DNA of 64,000 nt from an uncultured Bacteroides sp. (GCA_948847595.1 CAQOGY010000001.1:507836-571835); one strand, 5' to 3'; counted from the first letter of the stretch, positions 15,542 to 25,273 are shown. Notes: generated by a model from the sequence alone, not told the origin. Numbers and translations: made by a program.

Positions 15542-18500
15542 ATGAAAAAGGTAATCTTATTAATTTTATGCGCGTTATGCGCAATAACAGGAAGTCTCCG
15601 GGCTCAAAGTCCCCTTCCCAGCATGCCGAGTCCGACGGCTTCCAATCTGGGGCTTTACGGAGAAGTTCCGGTATCGGAATTTACAGGGACACCTAATATA
15701 TCTATTCCCTTGTATGAATTTAAAACCAAGTCATTTACTATACCCGTTGCCCTTAGCTATCATGCGAGCGGCATCCGGCCGGAGCTACATCCCGGACCTA
15801 CCGGCTTGGGATGGACGTTGTTTGCCGGTGGTGCCATAACTCGTGAGGTAAGAGGTATTCCGGATGAGAACGATTGCAAAGGCCTCATGGGTACTGTAGG
15901 ATATGGTTATTTCCTCAATAAAAATGGCTGGCTTGCCAGGTCTGACTGGAAGCCATCTTCAAATTTAACGTCAGAAGAATATGAGCGGTACTTTTCTCCG
16001 TTTAGGAATGAATTTGAGCCTGATGAGTTTTCTTTCAATTTTTTCGGCATCTCAGGTAAATTCTATTTTGACCAGAAAGGAAATATCCGGGTGCAGAGCG
16101 ACCGACTTCTCACTGTTTCTTTTGACCCCAATAATTATTTGAAAATGTCGGAGCTTGATTTTGCTAACAATGGGTCCTTGTACAGGTCGATCAGAGAATT
16201 TGTGATCACTGATGAACAAGGTAACCGATATTATTTTGGCGGCAAAGATGTTGTCGAGATATCCGACCCTATTTCGTATGGCCCTGAAGGAGTGTCAACA
16301 AAGGATAATATGAGTGTTACGTCCTGGTTCATCACCAAGGCTGAGTCCGCAGATGGTGAAGATGTAATTTCTTTTGAATATGAACGCGGTCCTTTTATCA
16401 GCCAATTGTATAAATGGAATGACAATCATCTATATCTCGGTGCTAACGGGTTTGGTGGTTCGGCACAAGATTGGTCTGCTATGTCCGGCTACCGACAGAA
16501 CGGAAGTTTTATTTCTCCCGTATATCTTCGTACTATCAGGAGTAGCAATGGGACGGTTCTTTCCTTATTTTATAGCGAGAGCAGAGAACTCGTGTATCCG
16601 GATAAAGAGTATCGCTTGATTTTTGAACAGAATAGTCTGCATCCCGAGGATCCGTATCCATTGCTGTCACGAACCTCCCAAATTCCTTGGTTGAATAATG
16701 GCATTACTTCTCCTCCCGTGGGCTATTCTAATTCTTTGGATAATATTCGTTGGTTAAAATGCGATGTGATAGCCATCCGGCAAGAATCTGCCAGTCAAGT
16801 CAAAACTGTTGAATTTCACTATAACGACAATTCTTCGGAAAGACTTTTCTTAGATAGCCTGACGATAAAGGGAGAGACGCAAGGAAAGGACAATCCTTAT
16901 GGTCCGCCTGTACCCTCTTACGGATATTCGTTTAAATATAAAAATCGACACCGGTTGCGTCCCTATTTGGAAAGCATTACTGACCATTGGGGCTTTGATA
17001 ACGGACGGGGATTTGGAACATCTTTTACTCCTTCTTTACGTGAACCGAATGCAGAATATGCTCAAAATGGTATTCTTTCATCCATTCACTATCCCACCGG
17101 CGGGATTACTTTCTTTGAGTATCAGAGCCATGATTATGCCAAAGCGGTTGATAATAAAGACAGGAGAATAGTATCGCCCGCAAAGGGAGTGGCCGGAGGT
17201 GTCCGGATATGGAAAATCGTCTCAGACGATGGAAGAGGAGGCGGATTTACCAAAGAGTATTTCTATCGTACTTCCCCTACTGCGACCGTGTCGTCAGGAG
17301 TACTCAATGCTACTCCTCTCTATCGGTATTCAATAGATATAACCGATGACGGCGGGCAACGTCTTCAAATGTACAGCGTACGCAATACACCTGTGGTCCC
17401 GCTGACTCAGTGGAATGACGGCATCGCGATCGCTTACACCGATGTGTGTGTGAAACAATCTGCAAAGGGCTGTGACAATGGATATGTTCATTACACGTTT
17501 ACCAACCATGATAATGGGTATGCAGATGAAGTGCTTGCAGGAGGACAGTACAATAGAGCGCCTTATCCCCAAAATCCTGCAAACTCCCGTTCCTTTGAAC
17601 GTGGGAAGCTAATGAAAGAACTGCAATATAATGCAGCGGGAAAACCAGTGTATGAAAAAGAAACGACCTGGAATCGGTATGGCTCTCAAGGCGAAGATAA
17701 TGTCCGTGCCATTTTTGTTCAAATTGACGGTATCACCTTTACATGCAGTTCCTTGGCTTGTTATCTGAACTATGTGTATAAGTTTTTACCCGCTAAGCAA
17801 GTAGAGACGGTTTATGATACTACTGGATCTAATCCGGTAGCAAAAGCCACGGCTTATACGTATAATGCACAGATGCTTCTCTCAGCGGAAGAGACAACAA
17901 CCAGCAGAGGTATCCGTAAAACAACGTATAAATACCCTTCCGACTTTGCCACTACCGAGCCGTACAAGACGATGGTCGCAAAACATATACTGTCTCCCAT
18001 CGTGGAAAAAAGCCGGTATCAGGACAACGTGTTTTTGCAGAAGGATTTGACCCGATACAAGAAATGGACTACCCGATATGAGGAGGAGGACGAGACGAAG
18101 ATTTCGACCTTCTTCGCTCCGGAATTGATTCAAACACAAGCCAATGGGCAGACAGCCCCGGATACCCGCATCAAATATTTGAGCTATGACATGTATGGCA
18201 ACCCTGTCGCTGTTTTGAAAGATGGGGCGGAGAACATGGTATATCTTTGGTCATATGGTGGGCAATATCTCGTTGCAGAAATCTGGAATGCCACTCTTGA
18301 CGAAGTGAATGCCGCGTTGAGTTCTGTCTTTGGTGTAGCTTCTGCAGGTGAGTTTTCGACTTGGGTGACGCCGGACGAGACGGTGTTAAAAAATGGCAGT
18401 TTGCAACGGGCGTTGCCGAAGTCGCAGGTCACTACCTATACACATAAACCGCTGATGGGGGTGATTTCATCCACTGATCCTGCAGGATTGACCACTACCT

Positions 18501-18589
18501 ATGAATACGATACCTTCGGACGTCTTGCCAAAATCAAGGATCCCGACGGACACGTAATAGAATCTTATGAATATAATTATGCTCATTAA
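15542..18589 (+). CDS. Secreted RHS/YD-repeat protein, N-terminal partner of a polymorphic toxin
   Basis: A 1015-aa protein with a Sec signal peptide (residues 1-21, ending LRAQ). The N-terminal half (PTASNLGLYGEVPVSEFTG, IPLYEFKTKSFTIPVALSYH, GPTGLGWTLFAGGAITR) matches the SpvB/TcdB-like entry region seen at the front of Bacteroidota RHS proteins. The C-terminal half has YD repeats, ending in TYEYDTFGRLAKIKDPDGHV. It lacks an RHS core-associated motif and a toxin tip; those lie on the next gene, 13 bases downstream. The two products likely form one cage-like shell, as TcB and TcC do. The export route beyond the inner membrane is not evident. Confidence 0.75.
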   Translation: MKKVILLILCALCAITGSLRAQSPLPSMPSPTASNLGLYGEVPVSEFTGTPNISIPLYEFKTKSFTIPVALSYHASGIRPELHPGPTGLGWTLFAGGAITREVRGIPDENDCKGLMGTVGYGYFLNKNGWLARSDWKPSSNLTSEEYERYFSPFRNEFEPDEFSFNFFGISGKFYFDQKGNIRVQSDRLLTVSFDPNNYLKMSELDFANNGSLYRSIREFVITDEQGNRYYFGGKDVVEISDPISYGPEGVSTKDNMSVTSWFITKAESADGEDVISFEYERGPFISQLYKWNDNHLYLGANGFGGSAQDWSAMSGYRQNGSFISPVYLRTIRSSNGTVLSLFYSESRELVYPDKEYRLIFEQNSLHPEDPYPLLSRTSQIPWLNNGITSPPVGYSNSLDNIRWLKCDVIAIRQESASQVKTVEFHYNDNSSERLFLDSLTIKGETQGKDNPYGPPVPSYGYSFKYKNRHRLRPYLESITDHWGFDNGRGFGTSFTPSLREPNAEYAQNGILSSIHYPTGGITFFEYQSHDYAKAVDNKDRRIVSPAKGVAGGVRIWKIVSDDGRGGGFTKEYFYRTSPTATVSSGVLNATPLYRYSIDITDDGGQRLQMYSVRNTPVVPLTQWNDGIAIAYTDVCVKQSAKGCDNGYVHYTFTNHDNGYADEVLAGGQYNRAPYPQNPANSRSFERGKLMKELQYNAAGKPVYEKETTWNRYGSQGEDNVRAIFVQIDGITFTCSSLACYLNYVYKFLPAKQVETVYDTTGSNPVAKATAYTYNAQMLLSAEETTTSRGIRKTTYKYPSDFATTEPYKTMVAKHILSPIVEKSRYQDNVFLQKDLTRYKKWTTRYEEEDETKISTFFAPELIQTQANGQTAPDTRIKYLSYDMYGNPVAVLKDGAENMVYLWSYGGQYLVAEIWNATLDEVNAALSSVFGVASAGEFSTWVTPDETVLKNGSLQRALPKSQVTTYTHKPLMGVISSTDPAGLTTTYEYDTFGRLAKIKDPDGHVIESYEYNYAH

Positions 18590-18602
18590 AACAGGAAAGA
18601 TT

Positions 18603-21600
18603 ATGAAACGAATAAAACTATATACTCTCTTTTTGCTTTGCTGGCTAAGCTCCGTTGCATCCGGACAAATCAGCCCGCAAAACTTCCAACGCTTGCTCCC
18701 GGGCAACACGTCTTTGACGGTTGCCGTAGATTCCCGCAACTCTTCAAAAGAATATGATGGCAGCAACAATATTCTGGCCTACTTCTTTGGGTTAGACTGT
18801 TATATGGATATCTCAGTTACTTTGTCAAATGCCGAATCAGACAGTGTTAATATTTCTCTGCTTGATGATAAGGGAGAACTCATTGCATCCTCTCAAAATT
18901 CTAAGCTGGACGTCATGATATTACCTCCCGGTATGTATTGCCTGGCTGCAGAAGGTATAAGGGAAAACGGGGTAATCTCGATGAATATTGAAACTAAACC
19001 TTCGGAAAAGGTGGTTATCGACTTGGGAAGATATTCGGAGCTGTTCCAAATCAGCTGTGACGAAAAGGATACTCGTGAACTTTATGATGGATATCGTCCG
19101 GCTGACTGGCCGTGGGAAAACTCTCCCAATGACGTGTTCTATCGGTTTACGTTGGATACCCCCATGTTTCTTTGGGCTGAAATGACGACAAATTTGGAGG
19201 AAGTTACAGGTGTTCTATATTGTTTGGAAGAAGAACCGGGCACCGGACAATTGACACCCATTCCGCTCGTGGAAGATTTTATATTCACTACCCCCATACA
19301 AGGCAGATACTTAAAAACCGGCACTTATTATCTGGTTGCCGAAGGGCCGGTAGATAATGGTGGTATCGCTATTGATTGTATGATGAAGACGGAAATAGTA
19401 GGCCTCCCCGGCAGATATACAGTCCCTCTTGGTCTTTTATCAACGAATATTCAGCAAACACTTACAGGCGATTCTCACAGAACCTCCAGCGAACATGGGG
19501 ATTCTGTTCGAAACGATGTTTATTACAGTTTTGACTTAAGGTGTCCTATGAAACTCTCCGTTTCCTTGAATCGTTCCTCGAACTTGGGTAATGTGAATTT
19601 GTATCTTCTGGATGGTTCAAACAAAGTAATCGTGTCATCAACAGATGGGAGTTTGTTTGTAGAAAAACTACTATGGGGAAAGTATTATCTGATGGTGGAG
19701 GGACAAGAACGTGATGGAATGTTTGCTGTAGATTTTGAATTGGAGCCACAAGAAAGGAGCATTGATTTGGGCAAGGTATCAGGAACTAAAACTTTTTCTG
19801 AAACTTACAATACGACTAATGCTGAAAATCGTTTTGGATTATCTCCTAATGAAATCTTCTATAAACTGCAACTTACCCGCGGAATGGATATCTCCATATC
19901 CAACCATCCATCTACAAATAACATCATTTTAAGCAATGCGACCGTTATTTATCTATTGGATGCAGATGAGAACGTCATTCAGAGTACTCAAGATGGCAAG
20001 GCGGGATTGACAGTCAAAAACCTTCCTGCCGGAACGTACTATATCGTTTCCGAAGGAAAAGTTAGAAACATGAATATAGTCACTCAGATATCGACTACTT
20101 ATTATGATCTTCATCCGGATAAAGATCCTGATAAAGATTCAGATAAGGGTCAGGATATGTATAAGGATATGGGCAAACATAACTATATCATGACTCGTAC
20201 CTACACAAAGACCGACGGTTCTGATAGCCGCATTAATATAGACTACTTTGATGGGCTTGGTCGTTCTTCCAATTCCATTCTTTTGGGTGCATCACCCTCA
20301 GGGAAGGATATTGCGACCCGTCAAGATTACGACAGCTTCGGTCGTCGCTCTTGTGAATGGCTTCCCCGGGTATCGACATCCTCAAACGGGAGGTATCTTA
20401 CGCCTACTGAGTTTGAGGGTTTATCCTCCGGGATTTACAATAACGATACTCATCCTTATTCGATGCCTGTATATGAGTCTTCTCCTTTGAACCGGATACT
20501 GGAGCAATATGGCCCGGGGCAGGACTGGTATAACAAAGGGGCTTCCGTCTCAACAGCCTATAAAACCAATCTCCTTGGAGATGCTGTCTTGAACTGTAAA
20601 CTTTATGTAGTTGGTGGCACCAGGCAAAACCCGACCTTAGGCCAGAGTGGCAACTACGCTACCGGGCAACTGTATGTCACCGGGGTGAAAGATGAAGATG
20701 GCAACACGACTTATGAATTTAAGGACAAACTGGGTCAGATAGTACTCACCCGCCAAATGAAAGACAACGTAGCTCATGATACTTACTATGTGTATGACGA
20801 CTTTGGCAACAAATGTTTTGTACTTCCCCCGCGCATCCAGGATGAGGACATCACACAGGCTAAGCTTGACGAACTTGCCTATCAATACATATACGATACC
20901 CGTAATCGCCAGATAGCCAGGAAACTCCCCAGTGCGGGTTGGACATACTACGTCTACGACAAGGCAGACCGGCTAATTTTTAGCCAGGACAGTATCCAAC
21001 GTAAGAAGGGAGAATGGTTGTTTACAATCCCCGATGTCTTCGGCCGTGTAGTGCTCACGGGTATTTGTAGTGATACTATCTCCGTGACCAATAAGTTCGT
21101 CAAAGGGGTGTATTCTTCTGTGGGTCAATATAATTCCTATTTTATCCATATAGATGGAGTCTACGGATTCTTTTCGGCTTCGCCTACCATTCTGTCTGCC
21201 AATTACTACGATAACTATGATTTTCGCGGTGTAACGGCAACGAAGATACCATCTGCCGGAACTGAATACAACGAAGAGATAGGCTATGGCACTCGGTATA
21301 CAGGAGTCAAAGGTCTGCTCACCGGCACGTTGACTGCTCAAATGAATGCAGATGGTACGCCGTCATCTGCTTATCTTTACTCGGTGATGTACTATGATAC
21401 TCGCGGGCGGGTGATTCAAACCAAGAGCAACAATCCACTGGCTGATGGCGTTGACCAGGAATATCTGGCTTATGATTTTGTAGGGAATGTGATTCAGCGT
21501 AAGCATGTACATCAAGTCGCAGGAAAGGCACCGCAGACTGAAATCTATAAATATGACTACGACCATGCAGGGCGATTGCTCACTACTACGCATAAGGTTA

Positions 21601-23231
21601 ACACGGAAGCGGAGATGACTCTTGTCAACAATGTCTACGATGAATTGGGGCGTCTGGCAACAGACAAGCGTAACGGCAATGCCAAGTTCAAGACAGATTA
21701 TAAGTATAATGTGCGTAACTGGACGAAGTCCATCACTAGTCCGTTATTCAGCCAAACGTTGTATTATAACGACAAGCGAGAAAATGGTACACTGAATACC
21801 CCGACTTACAACGGAAATATTTCCGGTATGGACTGGACGGGCGGTAAAGGCTATAACTTCACATACGACCACTTGTCACGTCTTACAAACGCTGCTTATT
21901 TGGAGAATAACGTCGGCAGCACGAAGTTCAATACCTCTTACTCGTATGATAAGCATGGAAATATGCTCACGTTGTCACGTAATGGTAATCAGGCCACTGC
22001 CATTGATAATTTGACATTCACTTACCGAGGCAATCAATTGATGAGGGCAGATGATACTGGGACGAACTCTACGATGGCCGGTTCTATGGACTTCCGTAAC
22101 GGAACGAACACAGGTGACGACTATGCTTACGATGCAAATGGTAATCTGATTAAAGATTCTAACAAAAATATTGTTGATATCCAATATAATGTTTTAAATT
22201 TGCCAAGTAAGATAACTTTTGGTGATGGCAACTCTGTTTCTTACATGTATGCTGCTGATGGGAGAAAACTTCAGACGGTGCATACAATCAACGGAGCTAC
22301 CACGACAACGGACTATGCAGGTAATATGATTTACGAGAACGGGACATTGAAGCGGATTTTGGTGGATGGAGGATACAACGAGAATGGTGAGTATTACTTC
22401 TACTTGAAAGACCATCTGGGTAATAACCGGGTGGTGTCGAAACAAGATGGTACTGTTGTTGAGACAAATGATTATTATCCTTATGGGATGACATTTGCAG
22501 AAAGTGCTGCGACGGATGCTCAGCCTTATAAGTATAATGGTAAAGAACTGGATACTAAGGGTGGATTGAATTTGTATGATTATGGGGCACGACATTATGA
22601 TCCGGTGTTGGGTAGGTTTATGACTGTGGATCCGCTGGCGGAGAAGTATTATAGTTGGTCGCCTTATGCGTATTGTTTGAATAATCCAATGAAATATATA
22701 GATCCGGATGGTCGAGATCCAAAGAAGTTGAGTCATTGGATACGATTTGGAAAAGAAACCGCTAAGGCTGTCAGTATTGTAGCAAGTGTAGGACTTCAGG
22801 TAGCTGGCGAGGTGGAGTTGGGCAGCAAGAAGCTTGGAGGTGATATGAACCTTATTTCACAAGATGTTGCAGGTGTCAAAGATGGTGTTTTTTTCCATCC
22901 AGGTGGTAATTTTGATAAAGCGGAAACAAAACAAGGGGTAGAACTTGGAGCTGGTTTAGTAGGTGTTTCAGTACAGAAAAAGATAAAAGAGGAGTCTGGT
23001 AACCAAATATTAGAAGAACAACAAAGTATTTCTTTGGGACTTTTAGAACATACCAATACAGAAAGTACTCCTATCGATCAGAATTATCGTACGGTAGGTA
23101 AAACACAAAAAACATCAGAAACAAAAACTGCAGATTTGAGTGTAAAAGCAAAGGCTATAATTGGGATTGAATTTAGTCTCGATCTGAACAAATTATGGGA
23201 CGCATTAGGTAATTTGTTATTAGACAAGTAA
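18603..23231 (+). CDS. RHS core protein with PPC-like repeats and variable C-terminal toxin tip
   Basis: 1542 aa from ATG 18603, which gives a clean signal peptide (MKRIKLYTLFLLCWLSSVASG); an in-frame ATG at 18567 overlaps the previous gene. About residues 25-500 hold four similar beta-sandwich segments of pre-peptidase C-terminal type (each ending like AGTYYIVSEG). Then come a DKDPDKDSDK linker (~505-520), a DUF6443-like region (~525-650), YD repeats, and the RHS core KDHLGNNRVV ... GRFMTVDPLAEKYYSWSPYAY ... IDPDGRDP (~1263-1373). The last ~169 residues are a Gly-rich, AT-rich tip I cannot assign. Following membrane-protein genes are immunity candidates. Confidence 0.8.
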   Translation: MKRIKLYTLFLLCWLSSVASGQISPQNFQRLLPGNTSLTVAVDSRNSSKEYDGSNNILAYFFGLDCYMDISVTLSNAESDSVNISLLDDKGELIASSQNSKLDVMILPPGMYCLAAEGIRENGVISMNIETKPSEKVVIDLGRYSELFQISCDEKDTRELYDGYRPADWPWENSPNDVFYRFTLDTPMFLWAEMTTNLEEVTGVLYCLEEEPGTGQLTPIPLVEDFIFTTPIQGRYLKTGTYYLVAEGPVDNGGIAIDCMMKTEIVGLPGRYTVPLGLLSTNIQQTLTGDSHRTSSEHGDSVRNDVYYSFDLRCPMKLSVSLNRSSNLGNVNLYLLDGSNKVIVSSTDGSLFVEKLLWGKYYLMVEGQERDGMFAVDFELEPQERSIDLGKVSGTKTFSETYNTTNAENRFGLSPNEIFYKLQLTRGMDISISNHPSTNNIILSNATVIYLLDADENVIQSTQDGKAGLTVKNLPAGTYYIVSEGKVRNMNIVTQISTTYYDLHPDKDPDKDSDKGQDMYKDMGKHNYIMTRTYTKTDGSDSRINIDYFDGLGRSSNSILLGASPSGKDIATRQDYDSFGRRSCEWLPRVSTSSNGRYLTPTEFEGLSSGIYNNDTHPYSMPVYESSPLNRILEQYGPGQDWYNKGASVSTAYKTNLLGDAVLNCKLYVVGGTRQNPTLGQSGNYATGQLYVTGVKDEDGNTTYEFKDKLGQIVLTRQMKDNVAHDTYYVYDDFGNKCFVLPPRIQDEDITQAKLDELAYQYIYDTRNRQIARKLPSAGWTYYVYDKADRLIFSQDSIQRKKGEWLFTIPDVFGRVVLTGICSDTISVTNKFVKGVYSSVGQYNSYFIHIDGVYGFFSASPTILSANYYDNYDFRGVTATKIPSAGTEYNEEIGYGTRYTGVKGLLTGTLTAQMNADGTPSSAYLYSVMYYDTRGRVIQTKSNNPLADGVDQEYLAYDFVGNVIQRKHVHQVAGKAPQTEIYKYDYDHAGRLLTTTHKVNTEAEMTLVNNVYDELGRLATDKRNGNAKFKTDYKYNVRNWTKSITSPLFSQTLYYNDKRENGTLNTPTYNGNISGMDWTGGKGYNFTYDHLSRLTNAAYLENNVGSTKFNTSYSYDKHGNMLTLSRNGNQATAIDNLTFTYRGNQLMRADDTGTNSTMAGSMDFRNGTNTGDDYAYDANGNLIKDSNKNIVDIQYNVLNLPSKITFGDGNSVSYMYAADGRKLQTVHTINGATTTTDYAGNMIYENGTLKRILVDGGYNENGEYYFYLKDHLGNNRVVSKQDGTVVETNDYYPYGMTFAESAATDAQPYKYNGKELDTKGGLNLYDYGARHYDPVLGRFMTVDPLAEKYYSWSPYAYCLNNPMKYIDPDGRDPKKLSHWIRFGKETAKAVSIVASVGLQVAGEVELGSKKLGGDMNLISQDVAGVKDGVFFHPGGNFDKAETKQGVELGAGLVGVSVQKKIKEESGNQILEEQQSISLGLLEHTNTESTPIDQNYRTVGKTQKTSETKTADLSVKAKAIIGIEFSLDLNKLWDALGNLLLDK

Positions 23232-23249
23232 TTAAAATAAATCATTAAT

Positions 23250-23426
23250 ATGTTTAACAGATTTGTACCTCTTTTCATTGTCATTGGAATTCTGCTTATT
23301 ATTTACGCGTTTGCGTTAATGTTTATAGGAGATTGGGAAAATGGTATTGGATATTTTTTCTCTGGGATCGCCGGTTTGATATTATGTAGAATAGTACTCA
23401 AAATAAGAAAATGGTGGAGAGATTGA
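23250..23426 (+). CDS. Small membrane protein, candidate immunity protein (58 aa)
   Basis: A 58-residue protein (MFNRFVPLFIVIG...) of two hydrophobic helices, about 5-26 and 34-50, with a basic/aromatic C-terminus KIRKWWRD. It starts 18 bases after the RHS stop, in the same direction. Base composition is AT-rich like the toxin tip. No family is recognised. Position directly behind an RHS tip is where immunity genes are expected; that function is inferred, not shown. Confidence 0.55.
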   Translation: MFNRFVPLFIVIGILLIIYAFALMFIGDWENGIGYFFSGIAGLILCRIVLKIRKWWRD

Positions 23427-23465
23427 TTATGCCAAACATGTGTATTATATAAAAAGTTAGTTATT

Positions 23466-23975
23466 ATGAATATAATAAATAAAAGGATTGAAGCTTTCGT
23501 TATAGATATTATTGTTTTAATCATAATGAGTTCTTCTTTTTTTCTAATAAGTGTTTGGCTTAATAACAGTATGCTTTGGATGAGCTTTGCTTTGGCTCTA
23601 ATCTATAGCTTTCTGTTTTGTAAGGACGTGAATGGTGGAAGAAGTATTGGAAAGCAGAGGACAGGATTGTGTATTCTTTCAGAGAAGAGTGACTCAGTTC
23701 CTTCCGCAATAAGATTGATATTACGAAATATATTCTATATTTTGTGGCCTATAGAAATACTCTTGTTTTTTTGTAACTCGGGAAAAAGGCTTGGTGATTT
23801 AGTAATGCAAACTAAAGTTGTTGCGTGTAATGAAAAATCAGATGTAACCTTTCGATTTACACTTAAATATATCTGTTCTATTTTGATCATGACTGTTATC
23901 TTGTTTACTCTATTTTATTCTATTGCTAGATTAATATATGGATTTAGTCCGCTAATGCGTCTATTATATTCTTGA
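23466..23975 (+). CDS. RDD family membrane protein, candidate immunity protein
   Basis: A 169-aa integral membrane protein with about four hydrophobic segments (10-32, 37-50, 82-102, 133-155). NKRIEAFVIDIIVL, the loop GGRSIGKQRTGL and NSGKRLGDLVMQTKVV fit the RDD family pattern (Arg-Asp-Asp-like sites). It lies 39 bases behind the 58-aa gene and has the same AT-rich composition as the toxin tip, pointing to co-acquisition. Possible roles are immunity to a membrane-active toxin tip or assisting its export. Confidence 0.65.
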   Translation: MNIINKRIEAFVIDIIVLIIMSSSFFLISVWLNNSMLWMSFALALIYSFLFCKDVNGGRSIGKQRTGLCILSEKSDSVPSAIRLILRNIFYILWPIEILLFFCNSGKRLGDLVMQTKVVACNEKSDVTFRFTLKYICSILIMTVILFTLFYSIARLIYGFSPLMRLLYS

Positions 23976-24026
23976 TAACCGTCCTTTCGCATATGTTGTG
24001 CGGAAGATTGAGTATGAAAATTACTT

Positions 24027-24063
24027 ATCCCGTTAGTCTGCAATATGGCTAACGGGATTTTTG
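24027..24063 (+). terminator. Terminator closing the RHS/immunity operon
   Basis: ATCCCGTTAG (24027-24036) and CTAACGGGAT (24049-24058) form a perfect 10-bp stem with a 12-base loop, followed by a run of T (24058-24062). Confidence 0.88.
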
Positions 24064-24093
24064 TTGTTTATATTTTACCGTCCTTCTTATGAG

Positions 24094-24219
24094 TACATCA
24101 AAGAGCATGTCCATATTGTGCACGCCTATTGAACCGAAAATGATGTTCTTTCAACGGGAACTGCTACAACAACGGATTATGTAAGCAATATGATTCAGGA
24201 ACATTCCATATTTCTATAA
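24094..24219 (+). pseudogene. Remnant of a second RHS core
   Basis: From 24151 one frame reads STGTATTTDYVSNMIQE and then stops at 24217. This closely matches NGATTTTDYAGNMIYE in the intact RHS protein (nucleotides around 22290-22340), and the DNA is also visibly similar. Upstream in the same frame, HIVHAY ends at a stop (24130) where the intact gene reads TVHTI. Both ends are broken, so this is a scrap of an RHS gene, probably an older tip module displaced by the present one. Confidence 0.65.
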
Positions 24220-24269
24220 ATATACTTGTAAATTTGTACTCTATTATGTATGTTATCAATTTCTTTTCT

Positions 24270-24277
24270 TACTTTTG
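24270..24277 (+). promoter_or_regulatory. -7 box (TACTTTTG) for the lipoprotein gene
   Basis: TACTTTTG fits TAnnTTTG and lies 28 bases before the ATG at 24306, behind the RHS terminator. It indicates an independent transcript. Confidence 0.5.
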
Positions 24278-24305
24278 TACGTTACATAACTAATGTTCTT
24301 GCACA

Positions 24306-24884
24306 ATGAAACAAAAGAAGCTACTATTTTATTTGATAGGATTATGTTTGCTTTTAGGGCTTTCTTCCTGTTCAGATTCAGAAGATGATAAAAGTGTGTT
24401 TGGTGATGATTTCGATATTCCCCAATTGACTGATGCAAATACAATTCAGTTCACGGTGGATGCTACCGGAGAAAGGGAACTATTACAGCTAATTGGTGGT
24501 GGCGGTAGAATGGCTATTGAATGGGGAGACGGGCGATTACAAAAAGTGGAAAATGCAGATGCCAACCTGATGATATATTACAAGTATCGTAATCGTAAAG
24601 TATACCGTATAAGAATTTGGGCGGAAGAACTGGACTTTTGTTCTATTGGCATTAAAATGCCGCCTGTCAGTGAACTTCATCTAGGATATTTACCCAAAAT
24701 GAAAGAGTTGAAACTATATAATTTTTCAGCTACTCCAGAACTGGACTTAAGTACTTCCTGTCCGAATGTGGAGTCAATTAATATTGCTTATTGGGCAGAC
24801 TTGGAGAGGGTAGAATTGAGCCAATGCCTGAAACTTAAGAATATAGAAATTTATGATAATCCTAAATTGACTTTGCCGAAATGA
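24306..24884 (+). CDS. Hypothetical lipoprotein with leucine-rich-repeat-like C-terminus
   Basis: A 192-aa protein; signal peptide with lipobox (GLSSC, Cys22) followed by an acidic linker (SDSEDDKSVFGDDFD). The C-terminal half has evenly spaced segments such as VSELHLGYLPKMKELKLYN, ELDLSTSCPNVESINI, LERVELSQCLKLKNIEI, which look like short BspA-type or Bacteroides LRR turns. It is probably a surface lipoprotein. The function is not known. It is convergent with the YecH-like gene, with only 30 bases between stops. Confidence 0.6.
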   Translation: MKQKKLLFYLIGLCLLLGLSSCSDSEDDKSVFGDDFDIPQLTDANTIQFTVDATGERELLQLIGGGGRMAIEWGDGRLQKVENADANLMIYYKYRNRKVYRIRIWAEELDFCSIGIKMPPVSELHLGYLPKMKELKLYNFSATPELDLSTSCPNVESINIAYWADLERVELSQCLKLKNIEIYDNPKLTLPK

Positions 24885-24914
24885 AAATAAGTTTTTGGGT
24901 AGTAGAAACTGAGA

Positions 24915-25148
24915 TCAGTGTTTGCAAACCTTTGTTATATCTACCGTAAATCCATCTTCAGCAGGCATGAATTTCCCTTTCATCTTAAGGAACTCTATAA
25001 GGGTATCCACATCCATATCTTCTGCCGAGCAAGTGTAGAAATGTTGCTGTTCACCAAACCTTTTGATGATTGCTGCTCGCAATGATGATTCCGAGTAGCT
25101 ATTTCCTTCCATCATGTGAAGGACTTCATGTGCATGTAACTGTTCCAT
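24915..25148 (-). CDS. YecH-like (DUF2492) small metal-binding protein
   Basis: A 77-aa protein. HAHEVLHMMEG, SLRAAIIKRFGEQQHFYTCSAEDMD and LKMKGKFMPAEDGFTVDITKVCKH match the YecH/DUF2492 family along the entire length. Conserved His and Cys residues (H5, H7, the Cys of YTCSAE, C75, H77) could bind a metal. It starts 17 bases downstream of a minus-strand -7 box at 25165-25172, so the leader is short. Being next to the copper module may be meaningful or coincidental. Confidence 0.85.
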   Translation of the reverse strand: MEQLHAHEVLHMMEGNSYSESSLRAAIIKRFGEQQHFYTCSAEDMDVDTLIEFLKMKGKFMPAEDGFTVDITKVCKH

Positions 25149-25256
25149 AATCTATCTTTTTTTGCAAAGATAGGGATGAGATAACTTATAGATTGTAACA
25201 TATGTGACATTCTTCTTCTTTTTTGGTAAAATATGCATTTAATTTGATTTTATTAT

Positions 25257-25264
25257 TATCTTTG
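25257..25264 (+). promoter_or_regulatory. -7 box (TATCTTTG) of the copper module
   Basis: A perfect TAnnTTTG box 9 bases before ATG 25274. It rules out an in-frame ATG at 25223, which lies upstream of the box, and implies a leader of about six bases. Confidence 0.65.
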
Positions 25265-25273
25265 TCCCTTGAT

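Noticed and set aside
18567..18602. Earlier start for the second RHS protein
   Set aside because: It overlaps the preceding gene and would put 12 residues before a textbook signal peptide that starts at 18603.
24089..24184. Small plus-strand frame MSTSKSM... as a gene
   Set aside because: It runs out of frame through the RHS remnant, has no promoter box directly before it and no recognisable feature.
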